Shown here one piece after another: positions 1-11,557 of a stretch of DNA of 64,000 bases. The position numbers were made by a program, and so were the translations under genes. The stretch is from Pseudomonas sp. JQ170C (GTDB lineage Bacteria > Pseudomonadota > Gammaproteobacteria > Pseudomonadales > Pseudomonadaceae), in assembly GCF_035581345.1 (NCBI RefSeq), contig NZ_CP141608.1, forward strand, positions 5,300,501 to 5,364,500, given 5' to 3'. Numbering within the stretch: position 1 is the first letter of the stretch; the number at the start of each line of letters is the position of its first letter. Below the pieces are notes generated by a model that saw nothing but the letters and a program-made list of their open reading frames with translations, ran no database searches and was not told where the DNA came from.

Positions 1-306
1 GCCTACACCAGCAAATTGCTTGATGGTCTGCAGCAGCGCGCCGATGCAGCCGGTATTCCGTTCGTCACCACCCAGGCGGGCGGCATGTTCGGCCTGTACT
101 TCAGCGGCGCCGACGACATCGTCACCTTCGATGACGTGATGGCCAGTGATGCCGAGCGCTTCAAGCGCTTCTTCCATCTGATGCTTGAAGGTGGCGTGTA
201 CCTGGCGCCAAGCGCCTTCGAGGCTGGTTTCACCTCGATCGCCCACGGCGAAACCGAGCTGAAAATCACCCTGGATGCTGCCGAGCGGGCGTTCGCCAAG
301 CTCTGA
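1..306 (+). CDS. hemL: Glutamate-1-semialdehyde 2,1-aminomutase, C-terminal part
   Basis: This is the last 101 residues of HemL; the 5' part lies outside the window and the frame is open from base 1. HemL is a PLP enzyme that moves the amino group of glutamate-1-semialdehyde to give 5-aminolevulinate, the precursor of heme and siroheme. The visible part is the C-terminal domain of a class III aminotransferase fold, with the segments [23 protein letters not shown] and the closing [10 protein letters not shown], which I recognise from HemL. The PLP lysine is upstream and cannot be checked. A REP palindrome follows the stop closely. Confidence 0.93.
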   Translation, partial: AYTSKLLDGLQQRADAAGIPFVTTQAGGMFGLYFSGADDIVTFDDVMASDAERFKRFFHLMLEGGVYLAPSAFEAGFTSIAHGETELKITLDAAERAFAKL

Positions 307-319
307 TTGCATCTGAACC

Positions 320-377
320 ATCGCGGGGCAAGCCCGCTCCTACACTGTACGGTGTAGGAGCGGGCTTGCCCCGCGAT
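320..377. repeat. REP palindrome (head-to-head pair)
   Basis: Two inverted copies of the core GCGGGGCAAGCCCGCTCCTA are separated by a few bases. The whole forms an almost perfect hairpin between hemL and the Sel1 gene. This is the putida-type repetitive extragenic palindrome seen several times in the window. It could stop transcription or protect the hemL mRNA 3' end, but there is no T-run. Confidence 0.9.
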
Positions 378-399
378 AACAGAAAATCGAGTAAAGACT

Positions 400-429
400 T
401 TGTAAGGTAGGCGCTGCTTATCCCATAAT
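400..429 (+). promoter_or_regulatory. Possible sigma-70 promoter for the Sel1 gene
   Basis: TTGTAA (400-405) and CATAAT (424-429) are separated by 18 bases, about 50 bases before the chosen ATG. The match is reasonable but not strong. Confidence 0.35.
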
Positions 430-478
430 GTGCCACCAGACACTTTGGCCGCAGCTTTGCAGAGGTAAGTCGATCCCC

Positions 479-1027
479 ATGAACCGCACCGGCCGCGCCC
501 TCGCCCTGGGCTGCCTGTTGCTTCTTCAGCCCCTGCTGGCCTCGGCAGGCGGTAACTCGTTGCTGATTCCAGCAACGGGCCGCTGCACCCTCGATTCCCA
601 ACCTGAAGACCTGCCCCAGGCCCTGGCAGCGTGCCAGCAAGCCGCGCAGTCAGGCGACGCCCAGGCTCAATACGAATTGGGCGAATTCTATTATCAGGGC
701 ACCTACACCCCGCGCGATCTTCATCAGGCTCTGAGCTACTTCGAGCAGGCTTCGCTGCAAGGCCACGCCGAGGCGCAATATCGTCTGGGGACCATGTTCT
801 ACAAGGGCGAAGGCGTTGCCGCCAACAATGTACAGGCGTACATCGTGTTGAAAATGGCGGCGGTCAACGGCGCAGAGGATGCCCTGGACCTGGCCGACGA
901 AGTGTCGGAAAAAATGCCGCGCGATGAGCTGGAAGTGGCGACCCAGGTACTGGGACAGATATTCCGCAAGTACCTGCTTGAGCTGCAGACCGCCGAAGGG
1001 CGCACCCCTTTCGCACCACTCCCCTGA
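479..1027 (+). CDS. Secreted Sel1/TPR-repeat protein
   Basis: The protein has 182 residues when started at the ATG at 479, which follows AGAGG and opens with a signal peptide (MNRTGRALALGCLLLLQPLLASAGG, cleavage near residue 22-25). An in-frame ATG at 428 would bury the signal sequence, so I reject it. The mature part has two or three Sel1-type alpha-hairpin repeats, seen as AQYELGEFYYQGTY and AQYRLGTMFYKGEGV about 36 residues apart, and an early Cys pair (CTLD and ACQQ). Sel1 repeats usually act as protein-interaction scaffolds in the periplasm. The partner is unknown. The gene follows hemL and is convergent with the DUF1820 gene. Confidence 0.85.
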   Translation: MNRTGRALALGCLLLLQPLLASAGGNSLLIPATGRCTLDSQPEDLPQALAACQQAAQSGDAQAQYELGEFYYQGTYTPRDLHQALSYFEQASLQGHAEAQYRLGTMFYKGEGVAANNVQAYIVLKMAAVNGAEDALDLADEVSEKMPRDELEVATQVLGQIFRKYLLELQTAEGRTPFAPLP

Positions 1028-1036
1028 ACAGCCGGC

Positions 1037-1363
1037 CTACTTCTCCGGCATCGGCATCGGAAACGGCATCACGTTGCCCACGCCTCGGGCCTCGCTGATT
1101 TTCGGCGTTCCCAAGCGCTCGACCTCATCAATGCGCACGATCGAATGCATCGGCACGAAGCTGCGCACCACGCCCTCGAACTGGGCCTTGAGTTTTTCTT
1201 CACTCGGATCGACCACGACCTGGGTACGCTCGCCAAAGACAAACTCTTCTATCTCCAGAAAGCCCCACAGATCGCTCTGGTAGATCTGCTTGGCATACAT
1301 CTCGAATACCTGGCCCTGGTTGAGAAAGATCACTTTGTAGATAGGCGCTTCACGTTTGGTCAT
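1037..1363 (-). CDS. DUF1820 family protein
   Basis: A 108-residue cytoplasmic protein with no signal or membrane segment. The sequence starts MTKREAPIYKVIFLNQG and contains SDLWGFLEIEEFVFGE, which I associate with the DUF1820 family of gamma-proteobacteria. The family has no established function. The fold is probably a compact beta-rich domain. It ends in a Pro/Met-rich tail (VMPFPMPMPEK). It is convergent with the Sel1 gene and divergent from miaB, a position conserved in Pseudomonas as far as I recall. Confidence 0.8.
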   Translation of the reverse strand: MTKREAPIYKVIFLNQGQVFEMYAKQIYQSDLWGFLEIEEFVFGERTQVVVDPSEEKLKAQFEGVVRSFVPMHSIVRIDEVERLGTPKISEARGVGNVMPFPMPMPEK

Positions 1364-1453
1364 TTCGAAGGGGCAGTCACAGGTTGAAAAGTAAGCGCTA
1401 ACTATAACATAGGGCCTGGACCGACAATGCTAGGAACCGCCGGCCCACCCCCT

Positions 1454-1459
1454 TATAAT
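1454..1459 (+). promoter_or_regulatory. Perfect -10 box upstream of miaB
   Basis: TATAAT lies 32 bases before the miaB start codon. No good -35 box is seen at the usual spacing, so only the -10 element is claimed. Confidence 0.45.
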
Positions 1460-1491
1460 GCGCGGTTCTTCGAATTACCTGATGATCTCCC

Positions 1492-2820
1492 ATGGCCAAG
1501 AAGCTTTATATCGAAACCCACGGTTGCCAAATGAACGAGTACGACAGCTCGCGCATGGTCGATCTGCTGGGTGAACATCAAGCCCTGGAGGTCACTGCGC
1601 GGGCCGAAGACGCGGACGTGATCCTGCTCAACACCTGCTCGATCCGCGAGCGCGCCCAGGACCGGGTCTACTCCCAACTGGGCCGCTGGCGTGAACTCAA
1701 GGACCTGAAGCCGGACATGGTCATCGCCGTTGGCGGCTGCGTGGCCAGCCAGGAAGGCGAGTCGATCCGCAAGCGCGCGCCCTATGTCGACGTGGTCTTC
1801 GGCCCACAAACCCTGCACCGCCTGCCGGAGATGATCGACGCTGCGCGCACCACGCGCCTGCCTCAGGTCGATGTGTCATTCCCCGAAATCGAGAAGTTCG
1901 ACCACCTGCCCGAACCGCGCATTGACGGGCCGACCGCTTATGTCTCGGTCATGGAAGGCTGCAGCAAGTACTGCACCTTCTGCGTGGTGCCCTACACCCG
2001 CGGCGAAGAAGTCAGCCGACCGTTCGACGACGTGCTGGCCGAGGTCATCCACCTGGCCGAAAACGGCGTGCGTGAAATCACCCTGCTGGGGCAGAACGTC
2101 AACGGCTACCGTGGCCAGACTCACGATGGCCGCCTGGCCGATCTTGCCGAGCTGATCCGCGTGGTCGCCGCCGTCGAGGGTATCGACCGCATCCGCTACA
2201 CCACCTCGCATCCGCTGGAGTTCTCCGACAGCCTGATCCAGGCCCACGCCGAAGTACCGGAGCTGGTCAAGCACCTGCACCTGCCTGTGCAGTCGGGCTC
2301 TGACCGCGTGCTGGCGGCGATGAAGCGCAACCACACCGTGCTCGAATACAAGTCCAAACTGCGCAAGCTCAAGGCCGCCGTGCCGGGCATCTGCATCAGC
2401 TCGGACTTCATCGTCGGCTTCCCGGGCGAAACCGAAAAAGACTTTGAGCAGACCATGAAGCTGGTGGCCGACGTCGGTTTCGACTTCTCCTACTCCTTCG
2501 TCTACAGCCAGCGCCCGGGCACCCCGGCCTCCGACCTGCCCGACGAGACCTCGGAAGACGTGAAAAAGGAGCGGCTCAAGGCCCTGCAGCATCGCCTGGA
2601 TACCCAAGGCTTCGAGATCAGTCGACAAATGGTCGGCAGCATCCAGCGCATCCTCGTCACCGACTACTCGCGCCGCGACCCTGGCCAGTTGCAGGGGCGC
2701 ACCGAGAATAATCGTATCGTCAACTTCCGCTGCGACAATCCGAAGCTGATCGGCCAGTTCGTCGATATCCATATCGACGACGCACGCCCTCACTCGCTGT
2801 TCGGTTCGCTGGCCCATTGA
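1492..2820 (+). CDS. miaB: tRNA-2-methylthio-N6-isopentenyladenosine37 synthase MiaB
   Basis: The protein has 442 residues, a normal MiaB length. It adds the methylthio group to i6A37 of tRNAs reading UNN codons, a radical-SAM reaction using two [4Fe-4S] clusters. The N-terminal UPF0004 domain has its three cluster cysteines at residues 12, 49 and 83. The radical-SAM cluster motif CSKYCTFC supplies Cys157, 161 and 164. A TRAM domain closes the protein ([10 protein letters not shown] to the end). The next genes phoH, ybeY, corC and lnt run in the same direction and form the conserved miaB-lnt group. A small GC hairpin follows the stop. Confidence 0.97.
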   Translation: MAKKLYIETHGCQMNEYDSSRMVDLLGEHQALEVTARAEDADVILLNTCSIRERAQDRVYSQLGRWRELKDLKPDMVIAVGGCVASQEGESIRKRAPYVDVVFGPQTLHRLPEMIDAARTTRLPQVDVSFPEIEKFDHLPEPRIDGPTAYVSVMEGCSKYCTFCVVPYTRGEEVSRPFDDVLAEVIHLAENGVREITLLGQNVNGYRGQTHDGRLADLAELIRVVAAVEGIDRIRYTTSHPLEFSDSLIQAHAEVPELVKHLHLPVQSGSDRVLAAMKRNHTVLEYKSKLRKLKAAVPGICISSDFIVGFPGETEKDFEQTMKLVADVGFDFSYSFVYSQRPGTPASDLPDETSEDVKKERLKALQHRLDTQGFEISRQMVGSIQRILVTDYSRRDPGQLQGRTENNRIVNFRCDNPKLIGQFVDIHIDDARPHSLFGSLAH

Positions 2821-2828
2821 CCTGTCCA

Positions 2829-2852
2829 GCCGGGCCGCAACACTGGCCCGGC
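2829..2852. other. GC-rich hairpin between miaB and phoH
   Basis: An 8-bp perfect stem GCCGGGCC/GGCCCGGC with an 8-base loop. No T-run follows, so it is not a clear terminator. It may pause transcription or block exonucleases. Confidence 0.5.
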
Positions 2853-2943
2853 GACCCTTGATCGTTTCAGCGCTTTCGCCCTGCAGCGGCTAGGGTTATC
2901 CTTGAGTCCATATCCATTGCCGTCGGGCGGCTGAAAAACAACC

Positions 2944-3942
2944 TTGAACGCACCCATAGAACCTCATCGTTTCATCCTCGAGCCCTTCGAGGCCCATCGC
3001 TTCGCCAATCTGTGCGGGCAATTCGACGAGCATTTGCGCCTCATCGAACAACGCCTGGCCATCGAAATCCGCAACCGCGGCAATCAGTTCGAGCTGATCG
3101 GCGAACCCAAGCACACCTCCTCTGCCGAGCAACTGCTGCGCCGTCTCTACCGCGAGACCAAGGCCACTGAGCTATCGCCGGAAATGGTCCACCTGTTCCT
3201 GCAGGAATCTGCAGTCCAGGCGCTGGAAAACCCGGCGGTGAACGAAGTCAGTGTTTCCCTGCGCACACGCAAGGGCATGATTCGTCCTCGCGGGCTGAAC
3301 CAGCAGCGCTACGTCAAGGAAATCCTCGGCAACGACATCAACTTCGGCATCGGTCCGGCCGGTACCGGCAAGACCTACCTGGCCGTGGCCTGCGCGGTCG
3401 ATGCACTGGAGCGCGAACAGGTACGCCGTATCCTGCTGGTGCGCCCTGCGGTCGAAGCGGGCGAGAAGCTCGGCTTCCTGCCGGGCGACCTGGCCCAGAA
3501 GATCGACCCGTACCTGCGCCCCCTGTACGACGCCCTGTATGAAATGCTCGGCTTTGAACACGTGGCCAAACTGATCGAACGCCAGGTGATCGAGATCGCC
3601 CCGCTGGCCTACATGCGTGGCCGAACCCTCAACAACAGCTTCATCATCCTCGACGAAAGCCAGAACACCACCGTCGAGCAGATGAAGATGTTCCTGACCC
3701 GTATCGGCTTCGGCTCCACGGCGGTGATCACCGGTGACATCACCCAGGTCGACCTGCCGCGTGGCACCAAGTCGGGCCTGGCCCATGTGATCGAAGTGCT
3801 CAAGGACGTGCCGGGTATCAGCTTCACCCACTTCCAGCCCAAAGACGTGGTTCGCCACCCGCTGGTGCAGCGCATCGTCGAGGCCTACGAGCGTTTTGAA
3901 AACCAGCAGCCAGACCGTGAAGGCACCCGTCGCGATGCTTGA
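2944..3942 (+). CDS. ybeZ: PhoH-like ATPase (YbeZ)
   Basis: The protein has 332 residues and starts with TTG; the translated start (NAPIEPHRF after the first residue) matches the family start I know from Pseudomonas. It is a PhoH/NTPase with a P-loop GPAGTGKT at residues 137-144 and Walker B around [11 protein letters not shown]. YbeZ is thought to work with the endonuclease YbeY in rRNA processing or ribosome quality control. The ybeY gene starts inside the last codons of this gene (8-base overlap), which indicates translational coupling. No strong Shine-Dalgarno site precedes the TTG, so low translation is likely. Confidence 0.93.
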   Translation: MNAPIEPHRFILEPFEAHRFANLCGQFDEHLRLIEQRLAIEIRNRGNQFELIGEPKHTSSAEQLLRRLYRETKATELSPEMVHLFLQESAVQALENPAVNEVSVSLRTRKGMIRPRGLNQQRYVKEILGNDINFGIGPAGTGKTYLAVACAVDALEREQVRRILLVRPAVEAGEKLGFLPGDLAQKIDPYLRPLYDALYEMLGFEHVAKLIERQVIEIAPLAYMRGRTLNNSFIILDESQNTTVEQMKMFLTRIGFGSTAVITGDITQVDLPRGTKSGLAHVIEVLKDVPGISFTHFQPKDVVRHPLVQRIVEAYERFENQQPDREGTRRDA

Positions 3943-4429
3943 ACTCGACCTGCAACGGGCCACGGATGCCGCTGCCCCTGATGACGCACTCTTCCGCCGC
4001 TGGTGCGAGCTGGCGTTGCGCCAGCGCACTGCCGACTCGGAAATGACCATCCGCCTGGTGGACGAAGCCGAAGGCCGTGAGCTCAATCACACCTACCGGC
4101 ACAAGGACTACGCCACCAACGTGCTGTCCTTCCCCGCCGACGTCCCCGACGACCTGCTCGACATTCCCCTGCTGGGCGATCTGGTGATCTGCGTCGCCGT
4201 GGTCGAGCGCGAAGCCGCCGAACAGGGCAAGGCCCTCGAAGCCCACTGGGCGCACCTGGTGATCCACGGTTGCCTGCACCTGCTGGGCTATGACCACATC
4301 GAAGATGATGAGGCCGAGGAAATGGAAGCACTGGAACGCGAGTTGCTTGCCGAACTGGGTCACCCTGACCCATACGCCGACGACGAACACGACTTACCCC
4401 CCACTGATATCAGCAAGGAACACGAGTAA
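3935..4429 (+). CDS. ybeY: Endoribonuclease YbeY (rRNA maturation factor)
   Basis: With the ATG at 3935 the protein has 164 residues and begins [13 protein letters not shown]. An in-frame ATG at 3896 lies deep inside ybeZ and is less likely; GAAGG lies at a fair distance before 3935. The zinc-binding signature [11 protein letters not shown] near residue 112 defines the family. YbeY is a metal-dependent RNase needed for 16S rRNA 3'-end maturation and ribosome quality control. It overlaps ybeZ by 8 bases and is followed after 5 bases by corC, so the three are surely co-transcribed. Confidence 0.94.
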   Translation: MLELDLQRATDAAAPDDALFRRWCELALRQRTADSEMTIRLVDEAEGRELNHTYRHKDYATNVLSFPADVPDDLLDIPLLGDLVICVAVVEREAAEQGKALEAHWAHLVIHGCLHLLGYDHIEDDEAEEMEALERELLAELGHPDPYADDEHDLPPTDISKEHE

Positions 4430-4434
4430 CCGCC

Positions 4435-5274
4435 ATGAGCGAAGATCGATCGAGCAACGGGCAAAAGTCCTGGTTGGGCAAACTGACCCAGGCTTTTGCC
4501 CATGAGCCGAAAAACCGCCAGGAGCTGCTTGAGCTGCTGCGCGAAGCCCACCAGAACAAGCTGCTCGACAGCGAGGCGCTGACCATTGTCGAAGGCGCCA
4601 TCCAGGTGGCCGACCTGCAAGTACGCGACATCATGGTGCCGCGCTCGCAGATGATCAGCATCAAGGCCACGCAATCGCCACGCGAGTTCCTGCCGGCGGT
4701 GATCGACGCTGCGCACTCGCGCTACCCGGTGGTCGGCGAAAGCCATGACGATGTGCTCGGCGTGCTGCTGGCCAAAGACCTGCTGCCATTGATCCTCAAG
4801 GAGAATGGCGACAGCTTCAACATCAAGGACCTGCTGCGCCCGGCCACCTTCGTGCCCGAGTCCAAGCGCCTGAACGTGTTGCTGCGCGAGTTCCGTGCCA
4901 ACCACAACCACATGGCCATCGTCATCGACGAGTACGGCGGTGTGGCTGGCCTGGTCACCATTGAAGACGTGCTCGAGCAGATCGTCGGCGACATCGAAGA
5001 CGAACATGACGTCGAGGAAGACAGCTACATCAAGCCACTGCCAAGTGGCGACTTCCTGATCAAGGCCCTGACCCCGATCGAGAACTTCAACGAGTTCTTC
5101 GACAGCCAGTTCTCCGACGATGAGTTCGATACGGTCGGCGGCCTGGTGATGAGCGCCTTCGGCCACCTGCCCAAGCGTAACGAGACCACCGAGATCGGCC
5201 CGTATCGCTTCCGCATTCTCAACGCCGACAGCCGCCGGATACACCTGCTGCGTCTGACCCCTATCACCCGTTAA
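4435..5274 (+). CDS. corC: CorC/HlyC family CBS-domain protein (YbeX)
   Basis: The protein has 279 residues. After a short N-terminal segment it has a pair of CBS domains (VRDIMVPRSQM near residue 65, then NHMAIVIDEYGGVAGLVTIEDVLEQIVGDI near 160-190) and a C-terminal CorC_HlyC domain. This form lacks the membrane DUF21 domain, like YbeX/CorC of enterobacteria. CorC was first linked to magnesium/cobalt efflux; the operon with ybeY and ybeZ points to a role linked to ribosome metabolism. Its start follows ybeY by 5 bases and lnt starts 8 bases after its stop. Confidence 0.93.
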   Translation: MSEDRSSNGQKSWLGKLTQAFAHEPKNRQELLELLREAHQNKLLDSEALTIVEGAIQVADLQVRDIMVPRSQMISIKATQSPREFLPAVIDAAHSRYPVVGESHDDVLGVLLAKDLLPLILKENGDSFNIKDLLRPATFVPESKRLNVLLREFRANHNHMAIVIDEYGGVAGLVTIEDVLEQIVGDIEDEHDVEEDSYIKPLPSGDFLIKALTPIENFNEFFDSQFSDDEFDTVGGLVMSAFGHLPKRNETTEIGPYRFRILNADSRRIHLLRLTPITR

Positions 5275-5282
5275 GGACAACC

Positions 5283-6800
5283 ATGCGCTGGATCACCCGC
5301 CCCGGCTGGCCCGGTAACCTGCTGGCCGTGGCGGCTGGCGCAATCACCACCCTGGCCCTGGCGCCGTTCGACATCTGGCCGCTGGCTTTGCTGGCGGCCG
5401 GCCTGTTCTACCTTGGCCTGCGCGAGCTGAGCCCGCGTCAGGCCCTGGGCCGCGGCTGGTGCTTCGGCTTTGGCTTGTACGCCGCCGGCACCAGCTGGAT
5501 CTACGTCAGCATCAACACCTACGGCGGCGCGACACCGCTACTGGCGACCGGCTTGCTGGTGGCGTTCTTTGCCGCCATCGCCTGGTTCTTTGCCCTGCCC
5601 GCCTGGGTCTGGGCACGCTGGCTGCGTCGCAACGAAGCGCCCCTGGCCGACGCCCTGTGCTTCGCGGCCTTGTGGGTGGGCCAGGAAGCGTTCCGCGGCT
5701 GGTTCCTCACCGGCTTTCCCTGGCTGTACTCCGGCTACAGCCAGCTTGATGGCCCGCTGTCCGGCCTGGCCCCGATCGGCGGCATGTGGCTGATCTCCTT
5801 CTGCCTGGCCCTGTGCGCAGCCTTGCTGTGCAACCTGCCACGCCTGCGTGAACGCAAGTCCTTCCTGGCGGTGGCCATTGTGTTGCTGCTGGCGCCCTGG
5901 GGCGTGGGGATGGCACTGAAGGATCACGCCTGGACCACGCCAGCCGGCAAGCCCCTGACCGTCGCGGCCCTGCAAGGCAACGTCGAGCAGGAAATGAAGT
6001 GGAACCCCGAACACGTCAATGCCCAACTCGCGCTGTACCGGGACATGAGCTTCAGCTCCAAGCCCGTCGACTTGCTGGTGTGGCCGGAGACTGCGGTGCC
6101 GATCCTCAAGGACCAGGCCCAGGGTTACCTGGACATGATGGGGAGTTTTGCCGCCGAGCGTCATTCGGCGCTGATTACCGGGCTCCCGGTACGCGAGATC
6201 GTCCACCAGCAACGTCGCTACTACAACGGCATTACCGTGACCGGCGAAGGCGATGGCACCTACCTCAAGCAGAAGCTGGTGCCGTTCGGTGAGTACGTAC
6301 CCTTGCAGGACATGCTTCGCGGCCTGATCGCCTTCTTCGACCTGCCCATGTCGGACTTTGCCCGAGGCCCGTCGGACCAGCCATTGCTGCAAGCCAAGGG
6401 CTATCAGATCGCTCCGTACATTTGCTACGAAGTGGTCTACCCGGAGTTCGCTGCAAGCCTGGCAGCGCGCAGCGACATTCTCCTGACCATCAGCAACGAT
6501 ACCTGGTTCGGCACCTCGATCGGCCCGCTGCAACACCTGCAGATGGCCCAGATGCGCGCACTGGAGGCGGGGCGCTGGATGATCCGCGCCACCAACAATG
6601 GCGTGACCGGTCTGATTGACCCGTTCGGGCGTATCACGGTGCAGATCCCGCAGTTCGAGCGCGGGATCCTCTACGGCGAAGTGGTGCCGATGCAGCAGCT
6701 CACACCGTACCTGCAGTACCGCTCCTGGCCCCTGGTGATCCTCTGCGCGCTGTTGCTGGGCTGGGCCCTGCTCGCCAGCCGCATCGCCAAGACCGTCTAG
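5283..6800 (+). CDS. lnt: Apolipoprotein N-acyltransferase
   Basis: The protein has 505 residues, the usual size. Six or so N-terminal membrane segments are followed by a periplasmic carbon-nitrogen hydrolase domain and a last membrane helix. The expected catalytic triad is present: Glu269 in WPETAVP, Lys331 in KLVPFGEY, and Cys381 in PYICYEVVYPE. Lnt moves an acyl chain from phospholipid to the N-terminal cysteine of lipoproteins, the last step before Lol sorting. The window encodes several lipoproteins (LptE, RlpA, YbaY and others) that would be substrates. Its stop codon overlaps that of the facing ydcF-like gene. Confidence 0.97.
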   Translation: MRWITRPGWPGNLLAVAAGAITTLALAPFDIWPLALLAAGLFYLGLRELSPRQALGRGWCFGFGLYAAGTSWIYVSINTYGGATPLLATGLLVAFFAAIAWFFALPAWVWARWLRRNEAPLADALCFAALWVGQEAFRGWFLTGFPWLYSGYSQLDGPLSGLAPIGGMWLISFCLALCAALLCNLPRLRERKSFLAVAIVLLLAPWGVGMALKDHAWTTPAGKPLTVAALQGNVEQEMKWNPEHVNAQLALYRDMSFSSKPVDLLVWPETAVPILKDQAQGYLDMMGSFAAERHSALITGLPVREIVHQQRRYYNGITVTGEGDGTYLKQKLVPFGEYVPLQDMLRGLIAFFDLPMSDFARGPSDQPLLQAKGYQIAPYICYEVVYPEFAASLAARSDILLTISNDTWFGTSIGPLQHLQMAQMRALEAGRWMIRATNNGVTGLIDPFGRITVQIPQFERGILYGEVVPMQQLTPYLQYRSWPLVILCALLLGWALLASRIAKTV

Positions 6801-7558
6801 TAGAACGTCCGATAGCCGAGCAGGCCGACTGCCTCGTTGAGCAGTTGGCCGCTCTGCCAGATCGACTTGCTCTCTGGCAGCCAGCCACCGAACGGCCGGG
6901 CATGATCGCGCCCAAGAAAGCCGACCGGCGCTGGCACCACCTCGAAGCCGGCCTGCTCGAAGCTCCAGCGCGAGCGCTGCATATGCCAGGCCTGAGTCAC
7001 CACCACCACACGCTTGATGCCCAGGGGCTGCAGCATTTCGGCAGTCATCCGGGCATTTTCCCAGGTCGTGCGGCTGCGCCCTTCCTGCCAGCGCACCGCA
7101 ACACCCAGGTCACGCTGGAGGGCATCGGCCATCAACTGCGCCTCGCTGGGAGGCGCACCAAAATGCAGGCCTCCACTGGTCAGCAACGGCAAGCCTGACG
7201 CCTTGGCCAATTGCGCGGCATAGCGCATGCGCTCCATGGCCACGCCGGTTGGCTGGTCGACATCGCCCCAGGCCGGATCGCCACGCTCTCGCCCGGCACC
7301 CAGAATGACAATGGCATCTGCCCGCTCGGCCAGTTGCGCCCAATTCGCCTGGTTCAGCGCCGGCTCGGTTTCCAGCCAGCGCGCCGAACGCTCGACAACA
7401 ACCGGCAAGCTCATCAACCACAACCCACCCAGGCCCAGCACGAAGCACAGGGCAGAAAGCCGCGGCCAGGAGCGGCGCAGCCACCAGGCCAGAAGCAGCA
7501 AAAGGAATAGAATGCCAGGGGGCAGAATCAGTTGTTTGATCAGGTAGCGGATCGGCAC
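6797..7558 (-). CDS. YdcF-like DUF218 membrane protein
   Basis: The protein has 253 residues if started at GTG 7558, which sits 5 bases after a perfect GGAGGTG Shine-Dalgarno; an upstream in-frame ATG at 7600 would overrun that site and is rejected. Two N-terminal membrane helices (LILPPGILFLLLLLAWW and LCFVLGLGGLWLM) precede a DUF218 domain seen as DAIVILGAGRERGDPAW, then SGLPLLTSGG, and a C-terminal VVVTQAWHMQRSRWSFEQAG. DUF218 proteins such as ElyC/SanA/YdcF affect envelope or carrier-lipid metabolism. The exact role is unknown. The gene overlaps the lnt stop by 3 bases on the opposite strand. Confidence 0.85.
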   Translation of the reverse strand: MPIRYLIKQLILPPGILFLLLLLAWWLRRSWPRLSALCFVLGLGGLWLMSLPVVVERSARWLETEPALNQANWAQLAERADAIVILGAGRERGDPAWGDVDQPTGVAMERMRYAAQLAKASGLPLLTSGGLHFGAPPSEAQLMADALQRDLGVAVRWQEGRSRTTWENARMTAEMLQPLGIKRVVVVTQAWHMQRSRWSFEQAGFEVVPAPVGFLGRDHARPFGGWLPESKSIWQSGQLLNEAVGLLGYRTFY

Positions 7559-7586
7559 AGGACACCTCCAGGGAGGTGCGCAGCCT

Positions 7587-7641
7587 AAAAGGATCGGCAC
7601 CTGGCAACAAGCGTAGTCAGGCGCCGATCCTCATGGTTTTT
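7587..7641. terminator. Hairpin with short T-runs on both sides
   Basis: The arms 7591-7603 and 7618-7630 form a 13-bp stem with one mismatch. On the minus strand the hairpin is followed by TTTTAGG and could end the transcript of the 105-residue gene upstream of it; on the plus strand GGTTTTTCC follows. Confidence 0.45.
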
Positions 7642-7684
7642 CCGAATGTGGCGCACTCCGCATTGCGCCTGGGAATCCGAACGG

Positions 7685-8002
7685 CTATTTGAATTGCAGC
7701 GTCCTGGATTTTGCCGTGGTGGTGGGGCGCGTCTTGTCTTTGAGCCAGACGACTCTGGCCGAAGGTGGCGGCTCCGGTGATAGCTGTGCGCCAGCGCGTC
7801 CATGCCCGCCTTCTGGAAGGGAGTCCAGATAGGCCTTGATCACATCGAATTCAGCGCGGCTAAGACCACGCAACTCCAATTCAGCAGGCACTTCATCGCG
7901 TAACCGAACGGCCGTTCTAGCGACATCCAGGGCCAGCCCCAGACGATCAATCAGCCGCTCGTAAAGCTCGGGTTTTGTTGCTTGTAGCTGCGACTCTCCC
8001 AT
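7685..8002 (-). CDS. Hypothetical protein, 105 residues
   Basis: I do not recognise a named family. The predicted protein is cytoplasmic, has no signal peptide, and is helical in its first 70 residues (PELYERLIDRLGLALDVARTAVRL, then LRGLSRAEFDVIKAYLDSL) with a Pro/Ser-rich then basic tail. The stretch of leucine-spaced helices could dimerise. It lies alone between a hairpin and the divergent leuS promoter region, so it probably has its own promoter within 8003-8240. The amino-acid composition and codon use look like neighbouring genes, so I take it as real. Confidence 0.6.
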   Translation of the reverse strand: MGESQLQATKPELYERLIDRLGLALDVARTAVRLRDEVPAELELRGLSRAEFDVIKAYLDSLPEGGHGRAGAQLSPEPPPSARVVWLKDKTRPTTTAKSRTLQFK

Positions 8003-8051
8003 CCGTTCACCTCATTGAAGATAAATATATCTCCCCCACACCTGAGCTTAG

Positions 8052-10847
<2,796 letters not shown>

Positions 10848-10854
10848 CAGGACT

Positions 10855-10883
10855 ACGGGCCCGCCTGAACGGCGGGCCCGTAC
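10855..10883. other. 12-bp GC hairpin between leuS and lptE
   Basis: The arms TACGGGCCCGCC and GGCGGGCCCGTA pair perfectly around a 5-base loop. No T-run follows. It may stabilise the leuS 3' end or attenuate reading into lptE. Confidence 0.6.
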
Positions 10884-10912
10884 ACAGAATCGGCCCAAGA
10901 GGGAGCTACAAG

Positions 10913-11521
10913 ATGATCAAACGCAATCTGCTGGTGATCGGCCTGGCCGTCATGCTCAGCGCCTGCGGTTTCCAGCTGCGCGGCACCGGCCAGACCGAAC
11001 TGGCATTCAATGAATTGGACCTGAGCGCACGCAACGCCTACGGCGACACCGTGGTCCAACTGCGCCAGGCCCTGCAGAACAGCGGCGTCAACGTACACGC
11101 GGGCGCACCGTACAAACTGATCCTGACCAACGAACAGGAATCTCAACGCGCAGCCTCCTACGCTGGCGGCTCCGGTCGCTCGGCTGAATACGAGCTGACC
11201 ACCGTGCTGAGCTACTCCATCGATGGTCACAACGACACCAACCTGCTTAACGACAAGCTCGAAGTGCGCAAGATCTACGTGCACGACGGCAACAACATCA
11301 CCGGCTCCCAGCAGGAAGCCACCCAGGCTCGCCAGGAAATGCGCCGCGAACTGGTGCAGAACATGCTGGTTCGCCTGCAACTGCTGACCCCGGCCCAACT
11401 CGAGGTGCTGCAGCAAAAAGCCGACGAACGTGCCAAGGCCGAAGCCGACGCCATGGAAGCGGCCCGCCGCGCCCAGGAAGAGACGCCTCAGCAGTCGCCC
11501 CTGCAACTGCCGATGAACTGA
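10913..11521 (+). CDS. lptE: LPS-assembly lipoprotein LptE
   Basis: The protein has 202 residues. A lipoprotein signal (MIKRNLLVIGLAVMLSACGF) ends in the lipobox LSAC. LptE plugs the LptD barrel in the outer membrane and helps deliver LPS to the surface. The mature start GFQLRG is typical of the family (older name RlpB). The C-terminal third is a charged Gln/Glu/Ala-rich helix (EVLQQKADERAKAEADAM), longer than in E. coli. Gene order leuS-lptE-holA is conserved. A UUCG-loop hairpin follows the stop. Confidence 0.95.
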   Translation: MIKRNLLVIGLAVMLSACGFQLRGTGQTELAFNELDLSARNAYGDTVVQLRQALQNSGVNVHAGAPYKLILTNEQESQRAASYAGGSGRSAEYELTTVLSYSIDGHNDTNLLNDKLEVRKIYVHDGNNITGSQQEATQARQEMRRELVQNMLVRLQLLTPAQLEVLQQKADERAKAEADAMEAARRAQEETPQQSPLQLPMN

Positions 11522-11529
11522 GCCTGAAC

Positions 11530-11547
11530 GGGGCACTTCGGTGCCCC
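11530..11547. other. Small UUCG tetraloop hairpin
   Basis: A 7-bp stem GGGGCAC/GTGCCCC closes a TTCG loop in the 36-base gap between lptE and holA. No T-run follows. It is a very stable RNA hairpin and could set the lptE/holA transcript ratio. Confidence 0.5.
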
Positions 11548-11557
11548 GCCTGCGACC

